Below, piece after piece: positions 25,801 through 34,203 of a stretch of DNA of 64,000 nt (positions are counted from its first letter, which is position 1; every line of letters begins with the position of its first letter). This stretch comes from Bacteroidota bacterium (GTDB lineage: Bacteria; Bacteroidota; Bacteroidia; Bacteroidales; FEN-979), in contig JAPLDJ010000006.1 of the NCBI GenBank assembly GCA_026391805.1, forward strand, positions 1 through 64,000, in the 5' to 3' direction. The notes below the pieces were generated by a model that saw nothing but the letters and a program-made list of their open reading frames with translations, had not been told where the DNA came from and did no database searches. The translations under genes were made by a program, and so were the position numbers.

Positions 25801-26185
25801 TGAAGATCCGGGAATTGTAATCATACATCCATTTGTCGGGGGCCTCGCCGTAAAAGAGTACAAAATCGCCCTGATCAAGTTTCCCGTCGCCGCCGTCCTG
25901 CACATAAATGGAATTCTCCAGCAGATCGTCGACCCTTGGGGTTGCATTGGATTCAGGAAGGATGCCTCCACCGTTACCGTAAACCCTGATCATGGCCGGA
26001 TCCATCGTTAAAGGATCAAATCCCATCGACACAAAATCGTTGTATGTGATCTTGTAGATGCCGGTCGTCTGCAGGGAGATCCTGTACCAGTAGCCGCTCT
26101 GCAGCACGGAATGGGCCTTGTGCGGATAACCGGCCAGCAACCAGAAAGGAAGGAATAAAAACAGCAGCAAAGATTTTATTCGCAT
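22802..26185 (-). CDS. PorU-type C25 sortase, paralog 1 (no long N-terminal domain)
   Basis: 1127 aa with signal peptide, a gingipain-like C25 peptidase domain, Ig-like and beta domains and a C-terminal FlgD-like/T9SS sorting-type domain ('FPNPVTTGTTFLFSS', 'GGIYPYRVIIRG'). The catalytic dyad is visible: His638 in 'YTGHGGEDGW' and Cys672 in 'ATCEFGRFD', 34 residues apart as in gingipains. PorU cleaves the C-terminal signal of T9SS substrates and joins them to A-LPS. This copy lacks the ~150-residue N-terminal region found in its neighbour. It lies 18 bp downstream of paralog 2 and upstream of porV, all on the minus strand. Confidence 0.88.
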   Translation of the reverse strand: MRIKSLLLFLFLPFWLLAGYPHKAHSVLQSGYWYRISLQTTGIYKITYNDFVSMGFDPLTMDPAMIRVYGNGGGILPESNATPRVDDLLENSIYVQDGGDGKLDQGDFVLFYGEAPDKWMYDYNSRIFTHQKNLYSDSTYYFITIGTEAGKRVQDFASLTTTPDTYSLKFIDHAFHDVDSVNLIQSGKTWVGETFTTYSPSRDFSFYFPRIDSMYAARIVTHVVAKSALPSLFRLSDQNGPLTSIHITETNPQSDLFAKDSTKVFYLLNPQSQLNFNLAYQMNEPSATGWLDYIEVVCQQKLQWAGPQMSFRDPNTIAIHVSQFMMTKTNPNVVIWDVTKKNNIMRILPVMTDSTVNFRVFTDSLKEFIGFDGSSYLTVHLSGTVPNQDLHNLNPASMIILTHPLFRQQADSLAEFHRTSTGLTVDVVDVEQVYTEFGCGQHDLTAIRDFMKMLYDKGYPGNEPHYLLLFGDGTYDPKNRITANNNFIPTYESSDYLNTTASYLSDDYFGIMGDNEGSAMNGSIEIGIGRLPANTVVEASNILSKIIRYSSLTDSTQADWRNTFTFVADDPNSNLHMQQAEQLADTVKRKYPVFNVKKIYNDAYKFTSTPAGLRSPECEKAINKAVQDGTIVFSYTGHGGEDGWSGTKILNMNDINSWTNNYRLPVFITATCEFGRFDNPNRPTGGELVITKPDGGAIAIFTTTRKAFASANIQLAASFFSHIKSVNADDDQKMGDLIRIVKNENANNSYIRNFVLLGDPAQNIAYPKQNVVTTAINGQPVNSVSDTALGMSKMTIKGEVRDYNGNKLNNFNGLVFPKVFDKPVIYTTLGNTSDSYPQSFAMQNRLLYSGQSLVTNGEFEFSFIVPKSIGLQFGKGKISYYTRDPLTDANGFDTELVFGGEDSGADTVFQGPDISLYMNNTSFVSGNSVDKDPVLLAYLTDNAGINNVNLGIGHDIVAVLDQNEAHPIGLNNYYMQATDDYTRGMVYYPFFDLPAGFHSVSLKAWNMHDLSSEKEIYFWVSDPKVPVIRQVINFPNPVTTGTTFLFSSMNITGDLDVQILIYSSTGQLIRTLEKKFAETGQASQSIIWDGNGNNGHPVGGGIYPYRVIIRGSNGTYAQASQKLVIAR

Positions 26186-26203
26186 GGCAACAGGTTTTAT
26201 TGA

Positions 26204-29200
26204 TTACCGGATCACAACCAGCTTCGATGATTTATAAACGCTCATTCCGTCGGGCGTCGTTACTTTTACATTGTACACATACATGCCGCTGCCGATCTTG
26301 GCCCCGTTATCCCCCGTTCCGTCCCAGTGAATCGTATTGGCCCTGTATCCTTCCGAATAGAGCGGCTGAAGGATGGTCTTTATCTTCTGACCCGTAAATG
26401 AATAAATTTCTATCCTGACATCCATTTCCGTTTCCGGCCTGTTGTATTCGAACGAAAAGGTCGTCTCCTCCCGGAACGGGTTCGGGTAGTTGAAGACATG
26501 CTCAAGCGCCAGTTCTGCCGATGACGCAACAACGAAATCCAGGGAAGCTTCCGAGGAGTTGTTGTAGACATCCCATACCTTCACTGTGACTGTATGAGGG
26601 CCATCGCTCAGGGAATAGAAAGGATAGGTGATCTTTCCTGTTTTAAATGTGTTGAGATCGGCCACATAATAATCGTTCAGGATCTTCTGGTTCTGCGTGT
26701 AACCATCGAGGGTTGCCGTCAGGTCATGGCCGATGCCGTTCCCGACGGTATTTATGCCTGATGAATCGGCCACCAGTGCCAGCAGAACCGGGTTCTGATC
26801 CGTGATCCCGCCGGAGACGAAATTCGTGTCATTCATGAAGAGCCTGACGGCCGGTCCTTCATCATCAACGCCTGCACCGTTGTTGTAACCGCCGACAATG
26901 AAATCCTGGTCATAGCCATTGGCATCCGTTTCATTGCTGCGGGCATAATAACTGATCTTTCCGCCGCCGAAGTTGTAGGCAATATCTTTTGGAACGATGA
27001 ATGAAAAGGTGAACTGGCCATTGGTCACGGCCAGTTTTCCCTTATAGATCACATTCTTCCTGAGCTGAAATGTAAAAGGGGAATTGCCTTCGCCGGCAAT
27101 CGTTGTGATCACGCTGTATTTGTCATAAACGGTCGGGAAGACGGTTCCGTTAAAGTTTGTAACCCTGTTCCCGTCATCGTCGCGGATCTCCCCTGAGATC
27201 GTCACGGTCGATAATGCCTTAATGGTATCCTGGGGTGTGCTTTTCTTATCAGCGGTCTGGATCGAAGTGGTCATCACATGAAGCTTCGGGTAGGCCATTT
27301 GCAGTGCAGGATCGCCCAGAAGGACAAACTTCCGTGTGTTTGCATCGCCTCCGCTGAAATTCTTCGAATCCATGATCAGGTCGCCCAGCCTTGGAAACTC
27401 CCCGCCGACCTTATTAAAGGCATTGATGTAAAAACCTGTCGTCAGCCGTACATTTCCGTCGGCATACGTAGGCCGGGTCGTCGTCAGCAATGCAATCCCG
27501 CCCCCGCCCGGATTCAGGAAAACCCACTCCCCGGCCGATGTCCAGGAAGGATCGTCGAAATAACTGAACTCACAGGTGGCTGTCAGGAAAACCGGCATGT
27601 TGTCAAAATTTGACCAGGATTTTATCTGCGGGATCTCCAGCACACGTTCATGTGCCCATCCGAGAATTCCGCCATGGCCGACATAATTCATGACCAGTGC
27701 CCCCTTTTCCACCCGCCGCGTGATGGCTTCATTAACGTCAGGATAACGAAGTCCACCGGGCGTCGAGATCCGGTCATAGGCATCCAGGTAGATCTTATCA
27801 ACATTATAGGCCGAGTCATAGATATGAACTGTATCAGCGTTCCGCATGTGCATGTTGTCATCACCGTTATCAGCGACAAAACAGATGACATTTCTCCAGT
27901 CATTCTTCACCGAATCGGTATTTGAAGAATAATGCATCACTTTCTTCACGGCCGCATCCGCCTGGTCAGTGGTCTGAACGGGGAACCGTCCTACTCCGAT
28001 ATCCAGCATGCCGGCACTTCCCTGTCCTTCATTGTCATCCAGGATCCCGAAATAATCGTCAGTGACAATAGAAGATACCGGATCCATTGATTCGGCGGAT
28101 TCAAAGGTGGGAACAAAATTACTGTTGACCTGCAGGCGGCTTTTATAATCGTAGGATGCATCTCCAAACATCAGGAGGTACCGTGGCGCTGTTTTTCCCG
28201 ACTTGTCGTAGATCATCTTCATGTAGTCGCGGATGGCAGTAATGTCCTGTGCACCGGATGAGAATTCGTTATAGATCTTCTCGGGTGTCGTGACCAGCAC
28301 ATTCATGTTGTCGTGCTGCTGGTGATAGGAAGCAAGGTTATTGGCCTGGCTGATGAAGGAAGGATGCGTCACGATCACAAGGTCGGGATTTCCGGTTGAA
28401 TGGAGGTCCTGGTTTTCAACCTTTGTAAACGACTGGACTGAATAGAAGTTGGTGCCGTCATAGGCGAGAAATTCCGTAATGGTGTCGGTAGGAACCCTGA
28501 AAACGACCTGGTTGCCGTTCTGGCTGGTACCGATCGACTTTATCGCCGACGGATCACTGACATCCCATACACTCACCGGCTGGCTTCCTGCTGTGAGGTG
28601 GAATTCGCTCACCAGTCCTGCTCCTGAACCGATCACCGAACGGAAATCCGTCTGGCCTCCCGACAGGAAAAGGTTGCTCATCGCATTCACTTCCAGGTAC
28701 CTCAGGTAACCGATCCCGTCGGTATTTGAACGGGTAAAATCCAGTTTGACATCGAAGGAGGAACTGTCCACGGTATGACTTTTTGCAAGTTGCCGTTCAT
28801 ACGCATAGATATCCGTGTAATAGGACCCCACAATTGGTATGGAAACAGAAGCAAGTTGCTCTGCGTCGGCATACATCGTAAAAGTAGTCGGCAGGCTTGT
28901 CGACCGTGCCGCAACCGAAGCAATGATTTTTACCGGTACGGCTTTATAGAGGCTCGCAAAATTGAACCAGTAGTCACGCGTTGTGGTAAGCTCATAAAGA
29001 TCTTTGGAGAACCATGCCCTGCCCGATTTGATCAGGTTGATCTCGGACGGTTCGAAGAACGCATAATCATTAAAATGTGTAATCGTATTATTTGCAGGCA
29101 GGGTTGTGGAAGGTTCGTCCTCCACCCTTTTCCCGGTTCCCTGTCCGAAGGTCAGGAAACAGAAGGAATAATCCGAATAAAGATTTTTCTGATGATGGAA

Positions 29201-30055
29201 AAGGTTGTCGTTCCTGTTGTACTGCCATGCATCCGGTCCGATAGCATAAAAGAGGATGTAATCGTTATCGTTCAGTTTTGCGGGATCGGATCCAACCACC
29301 TTGATGGCCAGTTCCCGGAGGTCATCGATCCTCGGGGTTGCATTGGCCTCGGCGAGCATGGCCCCGTTATTACCGTAAATACGGATTGTCCTCGGGTCAA
29401 CCGACGAAAAGGCAGGATCGGCATTTTTCAGGTAGGAGGCGGAGATCATATAGACACCGGTCAGCGGAATGGCCATTTTATACCATGTCCCGCTGCTGAG
29501 CACTGAATTTGCAGCATACGACCGCCTGATTTTTGTGCCGGTATTTTCCGGTTTACTCCCAGCATCAAAGGCCAGATCAAATGAAATGAGCCGTTCATAT
29601 GTGCCGGTCTCGTTATTTTTCCTGACGGGAACAAAAGAAATAGTAAGGATTGATTTAGTCCGTTGTGTGGAAACGGATGTTTCCGGGACCATCGATTCCG
29701 GGATCCGTTCGAGATCCTTTACACCGGTCAGTTCTGATGAATTGATCTGTTCATAAACCGGGTTGCTGATGATCCGGTTGCCGACCTCATTATTGCCTTT
29801 ATCGAGCGGGAATGTTTCAAGCCATACCGGGAGGGCACCATATTTCTCATACTGGCTGCCGGCTCCGTCGAAACGGAGTATTTTCATGGAATCAGGAGTT
29901 CCTGTTTCCACTTTTCCCGCGGGAAGCCATTTCAGGATCCTGTGCTGATGAATGGATTGAGAATGACCCGAAACAACAGCAATCATCAGCAGAAAGGAGA
30001 CGAGGCACGTTTTGAGAAAAAATGTGCGCTCCCTGGGGTGAATAAATACAGACAT
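26204..30055 (-). CDS. porU: T9SS sortase PorU, paralog 2 (full length)
   Basis: 1283 aa with N-terminal signal, an N-terminal propeptide-like domain (~40-190), the C25 catalytic domain with His794 ('YVGHGGILGW') and Cys828 ('ATCEFSYFDD'), then beta domains and a C-terminal sorting-type domain ('FNYPNPFREETTFSFEYNRP', 'GSGMYVYNVKV'). The length and layout match PorU of Porphyromonas and Flavobacterium, so I take it as the main sortase and the shorter copy as a duplicate. Divergent from porP/sprF with a 158-bp shared upstream region. Confidence 0.92.
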   Translation of the reverse strand: MSVFIHPRERTFFLKTCLVSFLLMIAVVSGHSQSIHQHRILKWLPAGKVETGTPDSMKILRFDGAGSQYEKYGALPVWLETFPLDKGNNEVGNRIISNPVYEQINSSELTGVKDLERIPESMVPETSVSTQRTKSILTISFVPVRKNNETGTYERLISFDLAFDAGSKPENTGTKIRRSYAANSVLSSGTWYKMAIPLTGVYMISASYLKNADPAFSSVDPRTIRIYGNNGAMLAEANATPRIDDLRELAIKVVGSDPAKLNDNDYILFYAIGPDAWQYNRNDNLFHHQKNLYSDYSFCFLTFGQGTGKRVEDEPSTTLPANNTITHFNDYAFFEPSEINLIKSGRAWFSKDLYELTTTRDYWFNFASLYKAVPVKIIASVAARSTSLPTTFTMYADAEQLASVSIPIVGSYYTDIYAYERQLAKSHTVDSSSFDVKLDFTRSNTDGIGYLRYLEVNAMSNLFLSGGQTDFRSVIGSGAGLVSEFHLTAGSQPVSVWDVSDPSAIKSIGTSQNGNQVVFRVPTDTITEFLAYDGTNFYSVQSFTKVENQDLHSTGNPDLVIVTHPSFISQANNLASYHQQHDNMNVLVTTPEKIYNEFSSGAQDITAIRDYMKMIYDKSGKTAPRYLLMFGDASYDYKSRLQVNSNFVPTFESAESMDPVSSIVTDDYFGILDDNEGQGSAGMLDIGVGRFPVQTTDQADAAVKKVMHYSSNTDSVKNDWRNVICFVADNGDDNMHMRNADTVHIYDSAYNVDKIYLDAYDRISTPGGLRYPDVNEAITRRVEKGALVMNYVGHGGILGWAHERVLEIPQIKSWSNFDNMPVFLTATCEFSYFDDPSWTSAGEWVFLNPGGGGIALLTTTRPTYADGNVRLTTGFYINAFNKVGGEFPRLGDLIMDSKNFSGGDANTRKFVLLGDPALQMAYPKLHVMTTSIQTADKKSTPQDTIKALSTVTISGEIRDDDGNRVTNFNGTVFPTVYDKYSVITTIAGEGNSPFTFQLRKNVIYKGKLAVTNGQFTFSFIVPKDIAYNFGGGKISYYARSNETDANGYDQDFIVGGYNNGAGVDDEGPAVRLFMNDTNFVSGGITDQNPVLLALVADSSGINTVGNGIGHDLTATLDGYTQNQKILNDYYVADLNTFKTGKITYPFYSLSDGPHTVTVKVWDVYNNSSEASLDFVVASSAELALEHVFNYPNPFREETTFSFEYNRPETEMDVRIEIYSFTGQKIKTILQPLYSEGYRANTIHWDGTGDNGAKIGSGMYVYNVKVTTPDGMSVYKSSKLVVIR

Positions 30056-30182
30056 AGATTTCAGTAAAATCCGGTATCAGACTAAAACGAACCGGGGTTT
30101 TTATTATTGTCGGTGTGGACAACTTATTTATCAATTTAATTCATCCTGCAAGGTATTATAAAAATTATTCGTAATATTGTAA

Positions 30183-30199
30183 CCCTAAAATCTTTAGGG
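30183..30199. promoter_or_regulatory. Perfect palindrome before porP
   Basis: CCCTAAA-ATC-TTTAGGG has 7-bp arms and a 3-bp spacer and ends 14 nt before the porP start codon. It may be an operator or a small hairpin in the leader. A TAATATTG box lies just upstream. Confidence 0.4.
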
Positions 30200-30213
30200 C
30201 TGTATAAGCACCA

Positions 30214-31209
30214 ATGGCCAATAAATCATTTATACTCACATTTTTGGCGCTGATAACATCCATGCAAATGAGCTATTCGCAGGACCCGGAATTTTCGCAG
30301 TTTTATGCAAATCCGCTATACCTGAACCCGGCTCTTGCGGGTGCTACTGTTTGTCCGCTGCTTACGGCAAATTTCCGTGATCAGTGGCCTGCATTGGGAG
30401 GCGCCTACGTCACCTACAATGCGTCCTATGATCAGTATGTGGATGCGCTGCATGGGGGGCTTGGCCTGCTGATCACAGCCGACAGAACCGGCGGCGGAAA
30501 ACTGAACACCACTGAGATCAGCCTGATTTACGCTTACAAGTTCAACATCACCGACAAGCTGGCCGCCAGTACGGCCCTCCAGGTCGGGTATTACCAGCGG
30601 CACTTATCGTGGGATAACCTTGTTTTTGAAGACATGATAGATCCCCGCCTCGGCGTTGTTCAGCCCACGAAAGAAAGCGCACCCGACAATCCTACCGTCG
30701 GGGCCCCCGATTTTGGCGCGGGTGTCATGTTGGGCTACAATGAACGGTATTACGGCGGAGTGGCAGTTTCACACCTCTCTCAGCCTAAGTTCGGATTCTA
30801 TTCCGACAACACCAGCCGGCTCGAAATGAAGATCACAGCCCACGCAGGAGCCGTCATCAACCTGAAAGAAGGAGGAGGAGGTTTCAGCGATGAACGTGAG
30901 TTCAGCATATCTCCGAACATTCTTTACCAGCAGCAATTCAAATTTCACCAGCTGAATATTGGCACCTACCTGACCATCGACCCCCTGATCATCGGCGTCT
31001 GGTTCAGGCATAATTTTGAAAATGCCGACGCAATTGTCCCGATGCTGGGGGTGCATTATAAAAGTTTCAGATTCGGCTTTACGTATGATGTCACTATCTC
31101 CCGCCTAAAAGGCTCAACTGGCGGCGCTTACGAAGCTTCTGCCTCATGGCAGTTCCCGTGTATTGAAAAAAGAAGACACATTAGGGCAATAAAATGCCCC
31201 AGATTTTAG
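30214..31209 (+). CDS. T9SS membrane protein PorP/SprF family
   Basis: 331 aa with signal peptide and the family start 'QDPEFSQFYANPLYLNPALAG', followed by a beta-barrel pattern. Members sit in the outer membrane and help secrete or anchor T9SS substrates such as SprB; genomes carry many paralogs, so the specific substrate is not known. It leads a short operon with gldJ (18-bp gap) and is divergent from porU. Confidence 0.93.
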   Translation: MANKSFILTFLALITSMQMSYSQDPEFSQFYANPLYLNPALAGATVCPLLTANFRDQWPALGGAYVTYNASYDQYVDALHGGLGLLITADRTGGGKLNTTEISLIYAYKFNITDKLAASTALQVGYYQRHLSWDNLVFEDMIDPRLGVVQPTKESAPDNPTVGAPDFGAGVMLGYNERYYGGVAVSHLSQPKFGFYSDNTSRLEMKITAHAGAVINLKEGGGGFSDEREFSISPNILYQQQFKFHQLNIGTYLTIDPLIIGVWFRHNFENADAIVPMLGVHYKSFRFGFTYDVTISRLKGSTGGAYEASASWQFPCIEKRRHIRAIKCPRF

Positions 31210-31227
31210 TTATATACTCTAAATTTT

Positions 31228-32715
31228 TTGATGATGAAGTTCAATAAACATCTTCCCGCAGTTATGATGGCACTCGCCGTCGTATTGCTCGGCGCCTGTC
31301 ACAAGGAAACATCAAAGACTACCGGATGGGATTACAACAATCCTAAAAACGGCGGTTTTGAAGTACGGCCTTATGTCGAACAGCAAACAGGACCGGGGTT
31401 AGTTTTTATTGAAGGCGGTACCTTCGCCATGGGCCAGACCCAGGATGACGTCATGTTCGACTGGGACAACCAGCCGCGCCGGGTTACGGTATCAAGTTAT
31501 TATATGGACCAGACCGAAGTGAGGAACCTCGATTACCTCGAGTACCTCTACTGGCTGAACCATGTTTACGGTACCGATTATCCGGGGGTTTACCGGAAAG
31601 CCCTGCCTGATACACTGGTATGGCGCGACAAGCTGGCCTACAACGAGCCGCTGGTTGAATATTACTTCCGTCATCCCGCCTACCGGAATTACCCGGTCGT
31701 TGGTGTAAGCTGGGTGCAGGCCAGCGACTACTGTGCCTGGAGAACTGACCGCGTGAATGAAAACCTGCTGATCCGCACAGGCATCCTTGCCATGGATCCT
31801 TCGCAGAAAGATGAAAATAATTTTAACACCGAGTCCTATCTTGCCGGCCAGTATGAAGGCCTTGTTGACAAGCCGCTGCCCGATCTGAATCCGAACGGAA
31901 CCGGAACACGCAAGGTTAAGATGGAAGACGGCCTCCTGCTTCCGAAGTACAGGCTCCCGACCGAAGCAGAATGGGAATTTGCAGCCCTCGGACTGATCGG
32001 GAATACCCTCTTCGAAAGGGTTGTTGAAAGAAAGAATTACCCCTGGAACGGAAATTATACCCGTACCAGCGAATCAAGGTATTACGGCGGTTTCCAGGAT
32101 AACTTCCGCAGGGCAAAGGGCGACTACATGGGAGTTGCAGGTAACCTGAACGACGGTGCTGATATCCCGGCTCCGGCCGCTTCATACTTCCCGAATGATT
32201 ACGGTCTTTACAACATGGCCGGTAACGTCAGCGAATGGGTGCTCGATGTTTACAGGCCCATGAACTCCATGGAGATGACCGACCTGCGCCCGTTCCGCGG
32301 AAACACCTTCAGGACAGAGGTTCGCGATGCCGAAGGATTCGTCGCCCAGAAAGACAGCCTCGGTCACCTGAAATACCGCGATGTGACCACCGCCGAGGCC
32401 ATCAACCGGAAGAATTACCGTGCTGCCGACAACATCAACTACCTCGATGGCGATTATGCATCCAACATCGGCGTCGACTGGAAGAATCCTCCGAAAGACA
32501 CTTCCGCCACCAACCTGATGTATCAGTCAACCGGCGACAACCCGGTCTCTATGATCACGGACAAGGTCCGCGTATACAAGGGCGGCAACTGGAAAGACGG
32601 AGCTTACTTCCTGAGCCCCAGCACACGGAGGTTCCTCGACCAGAACGATGCTTCAGACTGTATCGGATTCCGTTGCGCCATGACACGCGTTGGCGGTACC
32701 ATCCCCGGAAAATAA
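31228..32715 (+). CDS. gldJ: Gliding/T9SS lipoprotein GldJ
   Basis: 495 aa with a lipoprotein signal ('VVLLGACHKE'), the GldJ start 'KTTGWDYNNPKNGGFE' and a SUMF1/FGE-like domain ('VFIEGGTFAMGQTQDD', 'VVGVSWVQASDYCAWR', 'RLPTEAEWEFAALG', 'GNVSEWVLDVY'). It ends in 'IGFRCAMTRVGGT'. GldJ is related to GldK/PorK and is required for stability of the T9SS motor/ring in gliding species. The clustering with porU, porV and murF is the same as in Flavobacterium. A strong terminator follows. Of the three leading Met codons I cannot choose firmly. Confidence 0.9.
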   Translation: MMMKFNKHLPAVMMALAVVLLGACHKETSKTTGWDYNNPKNGGFEVRPYVEQQTGPGLVFIEGGTFAMGQTQDDVMFDWDNQPRRVTVSSYYMDQTEVRNLDYLEYLYWLNHVYGTDYPGVYRKALPDTLVWRDKLAYNEPLVEYYFRHPAYRNYPVVGVSWVQASDYCAWRTDRVNENLLIRTGILAMDPSQKDENNFNTESYLAGQYEGLVDKPLPDLNPNGTGTRKVKMEDGLLLPKYRLPTEAEWEFAALGLIGNTLFERVVERKNYPWNGNYTRTSESRYYGGFQDNFRRAKGDYMGVAGNLNDGADIPAPAASYFPNDYGLYNMAGNVSEWVLDVYRPMNSMEMTDLRPFRGNTFRTEVRDAEGFVAQKDSLGHLKYRDVTTAEAINRKNYRAADNINYLDGDYASNIGVDWKNPPKDTSATNLMYQSTGDNPVSMITDKVRVYKGGNWKDGAYFLSPSTRRFLDQNDASDCIGFRCAMTRVGGTIPGK

Positions 32716-32735
32716 TGAACGATGATAAATTATTG

Positions 32736-32767
32736 AACCCCGTTTCAGAAAAGAAACGGGGTTTTTT
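32736..32767 (+). terminator. Rho-independent terminator after gldJ
   Basis: An 11-bp perfect stem (AACCCCGTTTC/GAAACGGGGTT) with a 6-nt loop is followed by a T-run. Confidence 0.9.
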
Positions 32768-32805
32768 ATTTACTTTGTAAAAGAACACGGAGCAACCTGA
32801 AGCTG

Positions 32806-34089
32806 ATGACCATCGAAAAACTTTACGAAAAATTCCTCGATCACCCGGAAGTCTCGACCGACAGCAGGAACATTCCTGAGGGAGTGATCTTCTTCGGGCT
32901 GAAGGGGGAAACCTTTGACGGGAACGAGTATGCCGCCATGGCATTGGAGAAAGGAGCCTCTTATGCTGTTGTCGACGATAAAAAATTCGCTGCCGGCAGC
33001 CGCTGCATCCTTGTGGAAGATTCTCTGAAAACCTTGCAGGAGCTGGCCAAGTATCACAGAAAACAGTTCGATATACCGGTCATTGCAATTACGGGCACCA
33101 ATGGGAAGACCACCACAAAGGAACTTATTGCCGCTGTTCTTTCCCGGAAATACCGCACTCTGGCAACCAGCGGTAACCTGAACAACCACATCGGGGTGCC
33201 GCTGACACTTTTAAAGCTGAAAAAGGATACGGAGATTGCCATCGTCGAAATGGGCGCCAATCACCAGGGAGAGATCGATTTTCTCTGCAGGATCGCAGAG
33301 CCGGCACACGGGATCATCACCAACATCGGTAAAGCCCACCTCGAAGGATTCGGTGGGTTTGAAGGTGTGATCCAGACGAAGACTGAACTGTTCCGTTACC
33401 TGAAATCGATGAACGGATCCGCCTTTGTCAATACCGGTGATCCTTTGCTGGTCGAGCATTCTGCGGGAATGCAGGTCATACCTTACGGCAACGGACAACC
33501 GGCAGAGATCCTGGAATTGTCATCGGATCCTTTTGTCAGCCTGAAAATAAAGCTGGAGAAGGATATGATCAATGTATCCACAAAACTCTTCGGCAATTAC
33601 AATGCAGATAATGTTCTGGCTGCTGCATGCATCGGGCATTATTTTGGGGTTGCAGGTTCAGATATCAAGGATGCTATTGAATCCTATGAGCCTGCCAACA
33701 ACCGTTCACAACTCCGTAAGACCGAATCCAACGTCCTGATCCTCGATATGTACAACGCCAACCCCACCAGCATGGAACAGGCGCTGAACCATTTTTCAAC
33801 CTACAACAGCGAAAACAAGGTTCTGATCCTCGGTGATATGCTTGAGCTTGGCAGCGAAAGCGACAAGGAGCATCTTCAGGTCCTGGCACTGATAGACAAG
33901 CTCGGATTCACAGATGTTTATCTTGTTGGTCCGGTCTTTACCAGGCTGAATTCAAAAAGAGAGTGGCTTTGCTTCCAGGACAGCGACCTCGCACGGATGT
34001 GGCTGGAACACCACAAGCTTCAGAATTCAACGGTTCTGATCAAAGGATCAAGGGGAATTAAGCTGGAAAAGGTGGTGGAAATGCTTTAA
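32806..34089 (+). CDS. murF: UDP-MurNAc-tripeptide--D-Ala-D-Ala ligase
   Basis: 427 aa. An N-terminal substrate-binding domain ('VSTDSRNIPEGVIFFGLKGE') precedes the ATP-binding Mur ligase core 'AITGTNGKTTTKELI', 'VEMGANHQGEID', 'NIGKAHLEGFG' and a C-terminal domain with 'DMYNANPTSMEQAL'. It adds D-Ala-D-Ala to the peptidoglycan precursor. Its place after gldJ is conserved in Bacteroidota. The stop codon leads directly into a GATTTAC heptamer array. Confidence 0.95.
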   Translation: MTIEKLYEKFLDHPEVSTDSRNIPEGVIFFGLKGETFDGNEYAAMALEKGASYAVVDDKKFAAGSRCILVEDSLKTLQELAKYHRKQFDIPVIAITGTNGKTTTKELIAAVLSRKYRTLATSGNLNNHIGVPLTLLKLKKDTEIAIVEMGANHQGEIDFLCRIAEPAHGIITNIGKAHLEGFGGFEGVIQTKTELFRYLKSMNGSAFVNTGDPLLVEHSAGMQVIPYGNGQPAEILELSSDPFVSLKIKLEKDMINVSTKLFGNYNADNVLAAACIGHYFGVAGSDIKDAIESYEPANNRSQLRKTESNVLILDMYNANPTSMEQALNHFSTYNSENKVLILGDMLELGSESDKEHLQVLALIDKLGFTDVYLVGPVFTRLNSKREWLCFQDSDLARMWLEHHKLQNSTVLIKGSRGIKLEKVVEML

Positions 34090-34090
34090 C

Positions 34091-34190
34091 GATTTACGAT
34101 TTACGATTTACGATTTTCAAATTACAAAGTACCTTTTATAAACTACTAACTATTGACTGCCGACTGCCAACTGCTGACTGCCGACTGCAG
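34091..34190. repeat. Two heptanucleotide arrays (GATTTAC, GACTGCC)
   Basis: Three exact GATTTAC units at 34091-34111, starting 1 bp after the murF stop, and five GACTGCC-type units at 34155-34189 before anmK. They are unrelated in sequence but share the 7-bp period. Confidence 0.85.
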
Positions 34191-34203
34191 ACTTAAAAAA
34201 AAG

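Noticed and set aside
34153-34203. N-terminal extension of AnmK (17 residues)
   Set aside because: It is translated entirely from GACTGCC heptamers and the AnmK core starts at MKPNTYKVIG.
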